Position numbers and translations under genes: made by a program. The notes under the pieces are model-generated. The model did not search any database. It was not told the DNA's origin and saw only the letters and a list, made by a program, of their open reading frames with translations. A stretch of 64,000 nucleotides of DNA from Psychromicrobium xiongbiense (GTDB taxonomy: Bacteria; Actinomycetota; Actinomycetes; Actinomycetales; Micrococcaceae), in NCBI RefSeq assembly GCF_030271165.1, contig NZ_JASSZH010000024.1:1-64000 (forward strand), read 5' to 3'. Positions 48,904 to 57,171 of the stretch are shown here, piece after piece; positions within the stretch are counted from its first letter, which is position 1, and every line of letters starts with the position of its first letter.

Positions 48904-49965
48904 ATGCTTGCCACTATGATTCACGCCCCTCGCGACATCCGCGTCGAGGAGCAGCCCCTGCCGACCATCGCCCTGCCCACCGACGCCGTGGTGCGCGTCG
49001 TGGCCGCCTGCGTCTGCGGCTCCGACCTCTGGCCCTACCGTGGCGTCCGCCCCACTCACCAGCCGCACGGCATCGGCCATGAACTGGTGGGCATCGTGGA
49101 GGAGGTCGGTGCGGATGTGAGCACCGTGAAGCCAGGCGACTTTGTGATCAGCCCGTTCACCATGGGTGATGGCACCTGCGTCAACTGCCGCAACGGCTGG
49201 AACCAGGCCTGCGAACACCTCACCGGATTCGGCGGCCCGGACGCCACGGGGCACCTGGTACAAGGAGCGCAGAGCGCCTACGTGCGCATTCCCTACGCTG
49301 ACGGCACGCTACAAGTGGTTCCGGGTGATCCGGCGCCGGAGCTGATTCCGCACCTGCTGACTCTGGCCGATGTAATGAGTACCGGACACCACGCGGCCGT
49401 CTCCGCGCAGGTGGGGCCGGGGTCCACGGTGGTCGTGGTGGGCGATGGCGCCGTCGGCCTCTGCGCCGTGCTGGCCAGCAAACGGCTGGGTGCGCGGCGG
49501 ATCATTGCCATGTCCCGGCACGCGGACCGGCAGGCGCTCGCGCTGGAGTTCGGGGCGACCGACATCGTGGCCGAACGCGGCGAGGCCGGCATCGAGCGGG
49601 TGCGCGAACTGCTCACCGAGGATGGCGAACCCCGGATGGCTGATTCCGCCCTGGAGTGCGTGGGGACCGCGGAGTCGATGGACCAGGCGCTGCGCTCGGT
49701 GCGTGCCGGAGGCTACCTGGGCTTTGTGGGGGTTCCGGCGGGCGGATCGCAGTTCCCGATTCGCTATCTCTTCGATTCGAATATCCATGTGGCGGGAGGC
49801 ATGGCCCCGGCGCATCGCTACATTCCGGAGTTGCTGCCCGAGGTACTGGACGGTTCGCTGCAGCCGGGCAAGGTCTTTGACCTGGAGTTGCCTCTGGCCG
49901 AAGCGGCTGAGGCCTACCGCGCCATGGACGAGCGCCGCGCCATCAAGGTGCTGCTGCGCCCCTGA
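48904..49965 (+). CDS. Zinc-dependent alcohol dehydrogenase family protein
   Basis: A 353-residue medium-chain dehydrogenase/reductase. Catalytic zinc ligands are Cys38 (CVCGSD) and His59-Glu60 (GIGHE). The structural zinc loop has only three cysteines (Cys92, 95 and 103 in TCVNCRNGWNQAC), as in one actinobacterial subgroup. The NAD(P)-binding GDGAVGLCAV is near residue 180. It oxidises or reduces a small alcohol/aldehyde, possibly a formaldehyde- or sugar-type substrate; the substrate is unknown. It is divergent from the surface-protein gene. Confidence 0.9.
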   Translation: MLATMIHAPRDIRVEEQPLPTIALPTDAVVRVVAACVCGSDLWPYRGVRPTHQPHGIGHELVGIVEEVGADVSTVKPGDFVISPFTMGDGTCVNCRNGWNQACEHLTGFGGPDATGHLVQGAQSAYVRIPYADGTLQVVPGDPAPELIPHLLTLADVMSTGHHAAVSAQVGPGSTVVVVGDGAVGLCAVLASKRLGARRIIAMSRHADRQALALEFGATDIVAERGEAGIERVRELLTEDGEPRMADSALECVGTAESMDQALRSVRAGGYLGFVGVPAGGSQFPIRYLFDSNIHVAGGMAPAHRYIPELLPEVLDGSLQPGKVFDLELPLAEAAEAYRAMDERRAIKVLLRP

Positions 49966-49975
49966 GGCAAGCTGC

Positions 49976-50036
49976 GTTCATTCTCCACTTCTACAGGGTG
50001 CTTGAGCCGGACACCCTGTAGAAGTGGAGAATGAAC
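49976..50036. terminator. 25-bp perfect hairpin after the dehydrogenase gene
   Basis: Arms 49976-50000 and 50012-50036 (core CTCCACTTCTACAGGGTG) pair perfectly with an 11-base loop. It begins about 10 bases after the dehydrogenase stop and precedes the promoter of the LacI-headed operon. Confidence 0.75.
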
Positions 50037-50113
50037 CGCGATGCCGACGGCTCGGGCCTGGAAGCTCGCGATGCCGGACCTCAGCCCCACCGGAAAGCCC
50101 TCTCGAGTGCTCA

Positions 50114-50174
50114 TTGACAGGCGCAAAGTAACGCGAGTAAGCTACATCACATCATGCAACTAACGCGCGTTACT
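50114..50174 (+). promoter_or_regulatory. Promoter and operators of the fructan-type operon
   Basis: TTGACA (50114-50119) and TAAGCT (50138-50143) are spaced by 18 bases, a strong promoter. The motif AGTAACGCGAGTAAG lies in the spacer and over the -10. The palindrome TAACGCGCGTTA (50161-50172) lies just after the expected start of transcription. Both share the half-site GCGTTACT, as expected for a LacI-type autoregulator. Confidence 0.65.
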
Positions 50175-50291
50175 ACTGCAGCCGCGGCGACCCTCCAGCG
50201 CCCGCCACGAAATGGGCAGACACGCACCAACCCTGAATAACGAACCGACCACCCGCTGACCCCAGCAGCACACGATCCAATGGAGCATTCA

Positions 50292-51368
50292 ATGGCGAAG
50301 ACCCCCACGCGCGGCACTGCCGCTGCGAAAGCGGGTCATCGTGGGGTCACCATGACGGACGTTGCTCAGCGCGCGGGGGTCTCCCGCACTGCGGTCTCCT
50401 TCGTCCTGAACAATCGCGAGAATGCGAGCATCTCCGGTGAAACCCGGATCCGCATCGCGGAAGCTGTGCAGGCTCTGGGTTACCGGCCCAATGCAGGCGC
50501 CCGGGCCTTGGCCTCGCAACGCAGCGACTGGTACGGCATCGTCACCGAGATCGTCACCGCCCCCTTCGCCGTGGACATCATCAAGGGCGCCCAGGATCAG
50601 GCCTGGCTGGACCACCGCTTCCTGCTGATCGCCCCCTCGGACCAGGCCGACGCCATCGGACACAACCAGGGTCTGGAAGATGCCGCCATCGAAAAGCTAC
50701 TGGAACAGCGCGTGGAAGGGCTGCTCTACGCGGCCACCTATCACCGCGCCGTACAGGTGCCTGCGAGCGCCCATGAGGTACCGACCGTCCTGATCAACTG
50801 CTTTGACGCGGACGGCAAGCTCCCCTCGATCGTCCCAGATGAACGCGCCGGTGGCCGCGTCGCCATCGAGCGGCTCCTTCAGGCCGGCCACACGCGGATC
50901 GGAGTCATCAACCTCGACCCGGATATTCCTGCCGCCATCGGACGTCTGGCCGGCTGCCAGGAAGCCCTCGGGGCAGCCGGACTGGAACTCGATCCGGAAC
51001 TTCTCGTCGCAGGATATGCGACGGCAGATGGCGGCTATCACGCCGCCTGCACGATTCTTGACCGGTACCCGGTAGGAGAAGGCCGCCCGACGGCCCTGTT
51101 CTGCCTCAATGACCGGATGGCGATGGGCGCCTATGACGCCATCAAGGAACGGGGACTGACCATCCCCGGAGACATCGCCGTGATCGGATTCGACAACCAG
51201 GAACTGATTTCGGCCTATCTCCGGCCGAAACTGACCACGGTTGCGTTGCCGTTCGAAGAAATGGGCGCTCTGGGAGTGAAGACTCTCTCTGCGCTCACAG
51301 CAGGACAGCCGATCCCTGCAGACCAGCAGTTGGTCGGCTGTCCGCTGCTTGAACGTTCTTCAGTCTGA
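50292..51368 (+). CDS. LacI family regulator of the sugar uptake operon
   Basis: A 358-residue LacI regulator. The HTH GVTMTDVAQRAGVSRTAVSF is followed by the hinge YRPNAGARALASQRS and a ligand-binding domain ending in VALPFEEMGALGVKTL. Ten N-terminal basic residues precede the HTH. The ATG at 50292 has GGAG upstream; an ATG at 50280 lacks one. It heads the operon for a solute-binding transporter and two GH32 enzymes, and the two operator-like sites upstream suggest autoregulation. The inducer is probably a fructose-containing sugar, by context. Confidence 0.9.
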   Translation: MAKTPTRGTAAAKAGHRGVTMTDVAQRAGVSRTAVSFVLNNRENASISGETRIRIAEAVQALGYRPNAGARALASQRSDWYGIVTEIVTAPFAVDIIKGAQDQAWLDHRFLLIAPSDQADAIGHNQGLEDAAIEKLLEQRVEGLLYAATYHRAVQVPASAHEVPTVLINCFDADGKLPSIVPDERAGGRVAIERLLQAGHTRIGVINLDPDIPAAIGRLAGCQEALGAAGLELDPELLVAGYATADGGYHAACTILDRYPVGEGRPTALFCLNDRMAMGAYDAIKERGLTIPGDIAVIGFDNQELISAYLRPKLTTVALPFEEMGALGVKTLSALTAGQPIPADQQLVGCPLLERSSV

Positions 51369-51436
51369 CCGCTAAATCACCGCTGAAGAACTGCCTCAAC
51401 CCACCTTTCACGTAAGACAGGAATGAGACCACTATC

Positions 51437-53110
51437 ATGACACACCCCAGGTTTCTGAGGGCTGCGCGGATCACCGCTGTTGGCCTCGCCATGGGAGCCA
51501 TGCTCCTCACCGGATGTTCCGCGAATGGCAGCTCCTCCTCATCCGTACCTGCAGCGAATCCGAATACGCTCCTGACCATCCCCCGAGAAGACATGAGCAC
51601 CTTCGATCGCAACTTCAACCCCTTCGCGCCCACCGTGAACCCGATGGTGAACCAGGCGATCTATGAACCGCTCATGATCTTCAACCCGGCCAAGGGCAAT
51701 ACCGTCCCCTGGCTGGGGACCTCCTGGGACGCTGCCAAAGACGGCAAGTCCATCACCTTCACCCTGCGCGATAGCGTGAAGTGGTCCGACGGGCAGCCCT
51801 TCGTCGCCGATGACGTGGCCTATACCTTCGAACTGCAGAAGAAGATCAAGGGCGGCTTCGAATATCTGGATTCGGTCACCCCCAGTGGCACCAACAAGGT
51901 CACCTTCACCTTCAACAAGCCGTGGTCCCCGGCGCTGTACGAGATCGGCCAGCTCCCCATCCTGCCCAAGCACATCTGGGCTTCCATCGCGGACCCGGCG
52001 AAGGACACGAACGCCAACCCGGTGGGAACCGGCCCCTACACCCAGGTGGACAGCTTCCAGCCGCAGTCTTTTGTGCTGAAGAAGAACCCGAACTACTGGC
52101 AGCCGGAGAAGCAGCAGATCGCCGGCATCAAGATGCTGGCCATGTCTGGTAATGACGCCGCCAACCTGGCCAGCGTCAACGGCGATGTCGACTGGTCCAC
52201 CCAGTTCATTCCGAACATCGAGAAGACCTTCATCGCCAAGGACAAGGACCACCGCCACTTCTGGTTCCCGCCGACGGGCGCCATGATCAACTGGCAGCTG
52301 AACACCACCAAGGCGCCGTTCAGTGACGAGGCCGTGCGCAAGGCGCTGAGCATAGCGGTTGACCGCGATCAGGTCACCAAGATCGGCATGAGCGGCTACG
52401 CCAAGCCTGCGGACTGTACCGGCCTCTCCGGCAACTACGCGGGTTGGAAGAATGCCGATGTCGCGAACAGCTGCACCTGGACCAAGCTGAACGTCGATGA
52501 GGCGAACAAGATGCTCGATGCCGCCGGCTACCCCAAGGGTGCAGACGGCAAACGCACGCTCAAGGACGGCAAGCCCTTCGAGTTCAGGATCTCCGTGGGC
52601 GCCAGCTCCTCCGACTGGCTCTCCGTGGCCAATGTTATCTCGCAGAACCTCCAGGCTATCGGTGTGACAGCCAAGGTGGACTCTCCCGACTGGGCTTCGG
52701 TCGTCTCCGACTACGAGCAGGGCACGTTCGATACCGGCATCGTCTGGAGCGCCAACGATCCGAGCCCGTATAAGTACTTCGATGCCGCGATGGGCACCAA
52801 CACGGTCAAGCCGGTCGGAACCAAGGCCACGGAGAACTACCAGCGCTTCGGCGATCCCAAGGCCGATGCTCTCCTGCAGCAGTTCGTGGCCACCGGTGAC
52901 GAATCCACACAGAAGCAGATCGCCAACCAGCTTCAGGCCGAATACAATGCGGCCGCCCCGCTGGTACCGCTTTTCTCTGGCCCGGAATGGGGCGACTACA
53001 CCGACGTGCACTTCACGGGCTGGCCCACTCAGGACAACCCCTACGCAACGCTCTCGGACCGCTCTCCGACTACCGTTCTGGTGCTGACCAGCCTGGCACC
53101 GCGTAAGTAA
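51437..53110 (+). CDS. ABC transporter solute-binding lipoprotein (SBP_bac_5)
   Basis: A 557-residue binding protein of the peptide/oligosaccharide class. The lipobox LLTGC places the lipid on Cys27. The mature part shows the family pattern AIYEPLMIFNP, LRDSVKWSDGQPFVADDVAY and KKNPNYWQPE. This class is named for peptides, but some members bind oligosaccharides. Its operon ends in two GH32 hydrolases, so a fructo-oligosaccharide ligand is likely; that is inference. A hairpin separates it from the permease genes and probably keeps its expression higher. Confidence 0.9.
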   Translation: MTHPRFLRAARITAVGLAMGAMLLTGCSANGSSSSSVPAANPNTLLTIPREDMSTFDRNFNPFAPTVNPMVNQAIYEPLMIFNPAKGNTVPWLGTSWDAAKDGKSITFTLRDSVKWSDGQPFVADDVAYTFELQKKIKGGFEYLDSVTPSGTNKVTFTFNKPWSPALYEIGQLPILPKHIWASIADPAKDTNANPVGTGPYTQVDSFQPQSFVLKKNPNYWQPEKQQIAGIKMLAMSGNDAANLASVNGDVDWSTQFIPNIEKTFIAKDKDHRHFWFPPTGAMINWQLNTTKAPFSDEAVRKALSIAVDRDQVTKIGMSGYAKPADCTGLSGNYAGWKNADVANSCTWTKLNVDEANKMLDAAGYPKGADGKRTLKDGKPFEFRISVGASSSDWLSVANVISQNLQAIGVTAKVDSPDWASVVSDYEQGTFDTGIVWSANDPSPYKYFDAAMGTNTVKPVGTKATENYQRFGDPKADALLQQFVATGDESTQKQIANQLQAEYNAAAPLVPLFSGPEWGDYTDVHFTGWPTQDNPYATLSDRSPTTVLVLTSLAPRK

Positions 53111-53133
53111 CGCCACCAGCCTGGTTTGGTCTT

Positions 53134-53169
53134 CGGCTGGTGGCTGCGAACTCCTGCAGCCACCAGCCG
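53134..53169 (+). promoter_or_regulatory. Intercistronic hairpin after the binding-protein gene
   Basis: A 14-bp stem (CGGCTGGTGGCTGC with its complement) and an 8-base loop lie about 25 bases past the binding-protein stop and about 80 before the permease gene. It fits the partial terminators or mRNA-stabilising hairpins that raise binding-protein levels over the rest of an operon. Confidence 0.6.
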
Positions 53170-53246
53170 GACGCTCTCCACCTCTTCACCTTCCATGCCC
53201 GGGGCCGCCATCGTCCCGGACCCCATCCTTCCTGAACGGAGGAACC

Positions 53247-54224
53247 GTGCGCTTCATCCTGCGCCGTCTGGGTTTCTACCTGATCGCCTTCTGGGCTTCC
53301 ATCACTCTGAATTTTCTCCTCCCACGGTTCATGCCGGGAGATCCGGTCTCGCGGATGTTCGCCCGCACTCAGGGCAAAATGCAGCCCGAACAGATCGAGG
53401 CCCTGCGCAAGATGCTGGGCGTGGACACCCGGCCGATCTGGGAGCAGTACCTCGACTACATGCACAACATCCTGACCGGAAATCTGGGCATCTCGATCAC
53501 ACGGTTTCCCACCCCCGTCGTCGACGTCATCTCCGGCCAGGTGGGCTGGACCCTGCTGCTGGGCGGAACCTCGCTGGTACTGGCCGCCGTCATCGGTAAT
53601 CTGCTGGGCATCCTCGCAGCCTGGCGTCGGGGCGGCTGGATCGACTCGGCTCTGCCGCCGGTGCTCGTGTTCATTGGCTCTTTCCCCTATTTCTGGCTGG
53701 CCATGGGTGCACTGTACCTCTTCGGCATCACCCTAGGCTGGACGCCGCTACGGCACGCCTTCAGCGACGGCATGGAGCCTTCCTTCAGCTGGGCTTTCAT
53801 CTCCGATGTCGGCGCTCACCTGGTGCTCCCGGCGCTGACCATCGTCGTGGTGTCGATCGGCGGCTGGATGCTCGGCATGAGGAACACGATGATCGCCACG
53901 AACTCCGAGGACTACATCACCATGGCTGAGGCGAAAGGCCTCCGTCCCGGCCGGATCATGTTCCGCTACGCCGCCCGGAACGCCATGCTGCCCTCCGTCA
54001 CCAGCTTCGGCATGAGTCTGGGTTTCGTGGTGGGCGGCGCACTTCTGACGGAAGTTGTCTTCGCCTACCCGGGCGTCGGCTACCAGCTACTCAATGCCGT
54101 ACAGGGCCTGGACTACCCGCTCATGCAGGGGTTGTTCCTGGCCATTACGGCGGCCGTGCTGTTGGCCAACTTCCTGGTGGACATGTTCTACGTCCGCCTC
54201 GACCCGCGCGTGCGCAGCAACTAG
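53247..54224 (+). CDS. ABC transporter permease (DppB type)
   Basis: A 325-residue permease with six predicted transmembrane helices. The N-terminus RFILRRLGFYLIAFWASITL and RFMPGDPVSRMF are classic DppB features. The EAA loop that contacts the ATPase is YITMAEAKGLRPGRIMFRYA. It pairs with the downstream DppC-type permease, 9 bases away. The start is the GTG at 53247 with GGAGGA upstream. Confidence 0.92.
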   Translation: MRFILRRLGFYLIAFWASITLNFLLPRFMPGDPVSRMFARTQGKMQPEQIEALRKMLGVDTRPIWEQYLDYMHNILTGNLGISITRFPTPVVDVISGQVGWTLLLGGTSLVLAAVIGNLLGILAAWRRGGWIDSALPPVLVFIGSFPYFWLAMGALYLFGITLGWTPLRHAFSDGMEPSFSWAFISDVGAHLVLPALTIVVVSIGGWMLGMRNTMIATNSEDYITMAEAKGLRPGRIMFRYAARNAMLPSVTSFGMSLGFVVGGALLTEVVFAYPGVGYQLLNAVQGLDYPLMQGLFLAITAAVLLANFLVDMFYVRLDPRVRSN

Positions 54225-54233
54225 GGAGCGCTC

Positions 54234-55169
54234 ATGACCACCATCACCAACCCGGCCGACACCGGGAAATCCTCACCCCGCACCCAGAAACGGCGCCAGG
54301 GTTTCCTTCGCGGCCTGCTGCAAAACCCCAAAGCCGTCACCGGGTCTGCAATCCTGCTGGCGTTCATCCTGCTGGCGCTGCTGGCTCCCGTATTGTTCCC
54401 CGGCGACCCTTCCCGGATCACCGATATGGCGAGCCTGGAGCCCTCCCTCGATCACTGGCTCGGCACCACAGCCAAGGGTCAGGACGTCATGGCCCTGACC
54501 GTCTATGGAGCGCGCAGCTCCCTTCTGGTAGGCCTGACCGTGGGCCTGGCCTCTACGTTCGTCGGCATCCTGGTGGGGCTCGCCTCGGCCTATTTCGGCA
54601 AGTTCGTGGATGAGGCCCTGTCCCTGGTCACCAATGTCTTCCTGCTACTGCCGGGCCTTCCTCTCCTGGTGATCCTGGCGGCATTCCTGCCTCCCGGACT
54701 TGGCACTGTGATCGTGGTGCTGATCATTACCGGCTGGGCGGGATCTGCCCGCGTGCTCCGTTCCCAGGCCCTCTCCATCCGTTCCAAGGACTTCGTCGCC
54801 GCCTCCGTGGTGTCCGGAGAAGGGGCACTGCGGATCATGTTCCGGGAGATCCTTCCAAACATGGCCTCCATCGTCATGGGTACCCTGCTCGGTTGCGTGA
54901 TCTACGGAATCGGCGCGCAGGCAGGCCTCGAATTCCTGGGTCTGGGCGACACCAGCACTGTCTCCTGGGGCAACAACCTCTTCTGGGCCGGCAACGAGGG
55001 CGCACTGCTGACCGGCAGCTGGTGGGTGTTCGTGCCATCGGGCCTATGCATCGCCTTGGTGGCGTTCTCCCTGGCCCTCATTAACTACGCCGTGGACGAG
55101 GTCACCAACCCTCGTCTGCGGAAAATCAAGGCCGCCAAGCCGGCCCGTACCCAAAGGAGCGCATCATGA
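54234..55169 (+). CDS. ABC transporter permease (DppC type)
   Basis: A 311-residue second permease of the same transporter. It has a polar N-terminus, the helix AILLAFILLALLAPVLF, the segment HWLGTTAKGQDVMALTVYGA found in DppC proteins, and the EAA loop SKDFVAASVVSGEGALRIMF. The basic C-terminal tail [15 protein letters not shown] ends with its stop overlapping the next ATG (ATGA). Confidence 0.92.
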   Translation: MTTITNPADTGKSSPRTQKRRQGFLRGLLQNPKAVTGSAILLAFILLALLAPVLFPGDPSRITDMASLEPSLDHWLGTTAKGQDVMALTVYGARSSLLVGLTVGLASTFVGILVGLASAYFGKFVDEALSLVTNVFLLLPGLPLLVILAAFLPPGLGTVIVVLIITGWAGSARVLRSQALSIRSKDFVAASVVSGEGALRIMFREILPNMASIVMGTLLGCVIYGIGAQAGLEFLGLGDTSTVSWGNNLFWAGNEGALLTGSWWVFVPSGLCIALVAFSLALINYAVDEVTNPRLRKIKAAKPARTQRSAS

Positions 55170-56119
55170 CCGTCTCCCAGGTCTCCTTCGGTTCCCACGA
55201 GCCGGTCCTGGAGGTCAAAGACCTCATCGTGAAATATGTGGGCGACACCCGATCCACCACCGCCGTCGACAGGGTCTCCTTTAGCATCGGCACCGGCGAG
55301 ATCTTCGGCCTGGCCGGCGAATCCGGCTGCGGCAAATCCACCATCGCCAACTCGATCATGCGCCTGCTCAAGGACCCGGCGAAGATCGCGGCCGGGAGCA
55401 TCCGCTTCGGCGGCAAAGATGTGCTGGCGATGAGTCCCGAGGAACTGCGCAGCTTCCGCTGGCAGGACGTGGCTATGGTCTTCCAGTCCGCCATGAACTC
55501 GCTCAACCCGGTGCTGACCATCGGCGAGCAGATCACGGACATCTACACCACACACGCCGGATACTCCCGCAAGGAGTCCCTGCGCCGGGCCGCCGAGCTG
55601 CTGGAACTGGTCCGGATCAATCCCGCCCGGCTCAAGTCCTACCCGCACCAGCTCTCCGGCGGCATGCGCCAGCGCGCCGTGATCGCCATGGCCGTGGCAC
55701 TCAAACCGTCCCTGCTGATCCTGGACGAACCCACCACCGCGCTCGATGTGGTGGTGCAGCAGGAGATCATGGCCCAGATCAAGGAACTGCAGCAGGAGCT
55801 GGGTTTCTCCGTCCTGTTCATCACCCATGACATGTCCCTCATGGTGGAGCTCTCGCACCGCATGGCCGTGATGTATGGCGGCCGGATCGTGGAGACCGCC
55901 CGGGCCGCTGACATCCACACCAGTCCGCAGCACCCCTACACGAAGGCGCTCATGAGCGCTTTCCCTCCCCTCACCGGCCCCCGCGTGCCCCTGACCGGGC
56001 TGGCCGACGGCGTGAAGTTCCGTGACATCCCGGACCTCGCCGAGGTCTCTCCGGGCCATTTCGCGGCGCCTGTCGTGGGCACCGGTAAACCCGCATTCCT
56101 GCAAGGAGTTTCCCGATGA
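55166..56119 (+). CDS. ABC transporter ATP-binding protein (DppD type)
   Basis: A 317-residue ATPase. Walker A is GESGCGKST, the signature is LSGGMRQR, Walker B is [12 protein letters not shown], and ITHDMSLM is the switch. The C-terminal [15 protein letters not shown] is the oligopeptide/dipeptide ATPase extension. It overlaps its neighbours on both sides by four bases. Confidence 0.93.
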   Translation: MTVSQVSFGSHEPVLEVKDLIVKYVGDTRSTTAVDRVSFSIGTGEIFGLAGESGCGKSTIANSIMRLLKDPAKIAAGSIRFGGKDVLAMSPEELRSFRWQDVAMVFQSAMNSLNPVLTIGEQITDIYTTHAGYSRKESLRRAAELLELVRINPARLKSYPHQLSGGMRQRAVIAMAVALKPSLLILDEPTTALDVVVQQEIMAQIKELQQELGFSVLFITHDMSLMVELSHRMAVMYGGRIVETARAADIHTSPQHPYTKALMSAFPPLTGPRVPLTGLADGVKFRDIPDLAEVSPGHFAAPVVGTGKPAFLQGVSR

Positions 56120-57171
56120 GCAGCACCACAAAGCCCTCCCCGGCATACGCCGTCGGCACCGCTGAACCTGCACTGGAAATCCGTGGCCTGAGCAAGACCT
56201 TCTCCCTCGGCGGGCTGTTCTCCAGCAAATCCGTCCGAGCCCTGAACACGGTGGACCTGGCCCTGGGCCAGGGTGAGATCGTGGCCCTCGTCGGGGAATC
56301 AGGTTCCGGCAAGAGCACCTTGGCCCGCTGCGTGGCCCGGCTGGAAAAGCCGAGTGCCGGAGAGATCCTGTTGGGCGGCGTCGACGTGCTCAAACGCGAC
56401 CGTTTCCAGGCCTCGCGCCACTACCGCTCCCAAGTGCAGATGGTGTTCCAGGATCCCTTCGGCTCGCTCAACCCGGCGCACCGGATTGAGCATTTCCTGC
56501 GGCGTTCCTTGGCCGTCCACGGCAAGGCCCGCTCGGAGCCGGAGGTGCAGCGGCGCCTTGAAGAGCTCATGACCACCGTGGGCCTGCAGGCGGAGATGCT
56601 CAATTCCTACCCGCATGAGCTATCAGGCGGGCAGCGCCAGCGCGTGGCGATCGCCCGCGCCCTGGCCGTGGAGCCACAGGTGATCCTGGCGGACGAGCCC
56701 ACGTCGATGCTGGACGTTTCCGTGCGGATCGGCGTCCTGAACCTGATGCGCAAGCTCCGCGACGAGCAGGGCATCTCCATGCTCTACATCACCCATGACC
56801 TCGCCTCGGCGCGGTACCTCGCGGACCGCACGGCCGTGATGTTCGCCGGCGAGCTCGTGGAGGAGGGCGAATCCCTGGACCTCCTCGCCAACCCGGCGCA
56901 TCCCTACACCCAGCTGCTGGTCTCCGCCGTACCGGACCCCGCACGGACGGGCTCCTATGACCCGGTCCTGCGGGAAGAGCTGCGCACCGCGGTGATGCGG
57001 CCGACGTCGTGCGCTTTCGACGGCGACCCGGAACAGCCGTGCTCTGCCGAGCGCCCGGTGCGCCACCGCGTGGGCGATCCCGAAAACCGTCATTGGGTGC
57101 GATGCCACCTCTACCGTCCCGCCGCCGGTTCATCCGGCCACGCCCTCGCAGAATCCAAGGCCAGCAAGTGA
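56116..57171 (+). CDS. ABC transporter ATP-binding protein (DppF type)
   Basis: A 351-residue second ATPase. Walker A is GESGSGKST, the signature is LSGGQRQR, and Walker B is VILADEPTSMLD. The C-terminal extension AHPYTQLLVSAVPDP and a Cys-containing end (SCAFDGDPEQPCS) are typical of DppF/OppF. Its stop overlaps the GTG of the GH32 gene. Confidence 0.92.
   Translation: MSSTTKPSPAYAVGTAEPALEIRGLSKTFSLGGLFSSKSVRALNTVDLALGQGEIVALVGESGSGKSTLARCVARLEKPSAGEILLGGVDVLKRDRFQASRHYRSQVQMVFQDPFGSLNPAHRIEHFLRRSLAVHGKARSEPEVQRRLEELMTTVGLQAEMLNSYPHELSGGQRQRVAIARALAVEPQVILADEPTSMLDVSVRIGVLNLMRKLRDEQGISMLYITHDLASARYLADRTAVMFAGELVEEGESLDLLANPAHPYTQLLVSAVPDPARTGSYDPVLREELRTAVMRPTSCAFDGDPEQPCSAERPVRHRVGDPENRHWVRCHLYRPAAGSSGHALAESKASK

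Noticed and set aside
48631-49263. N-terminal extension of the surface-protein frame
   Set aside because: It runs antisense through the dehydrogenase gene. A proper signal peptide and ribosome site occur at 48630.
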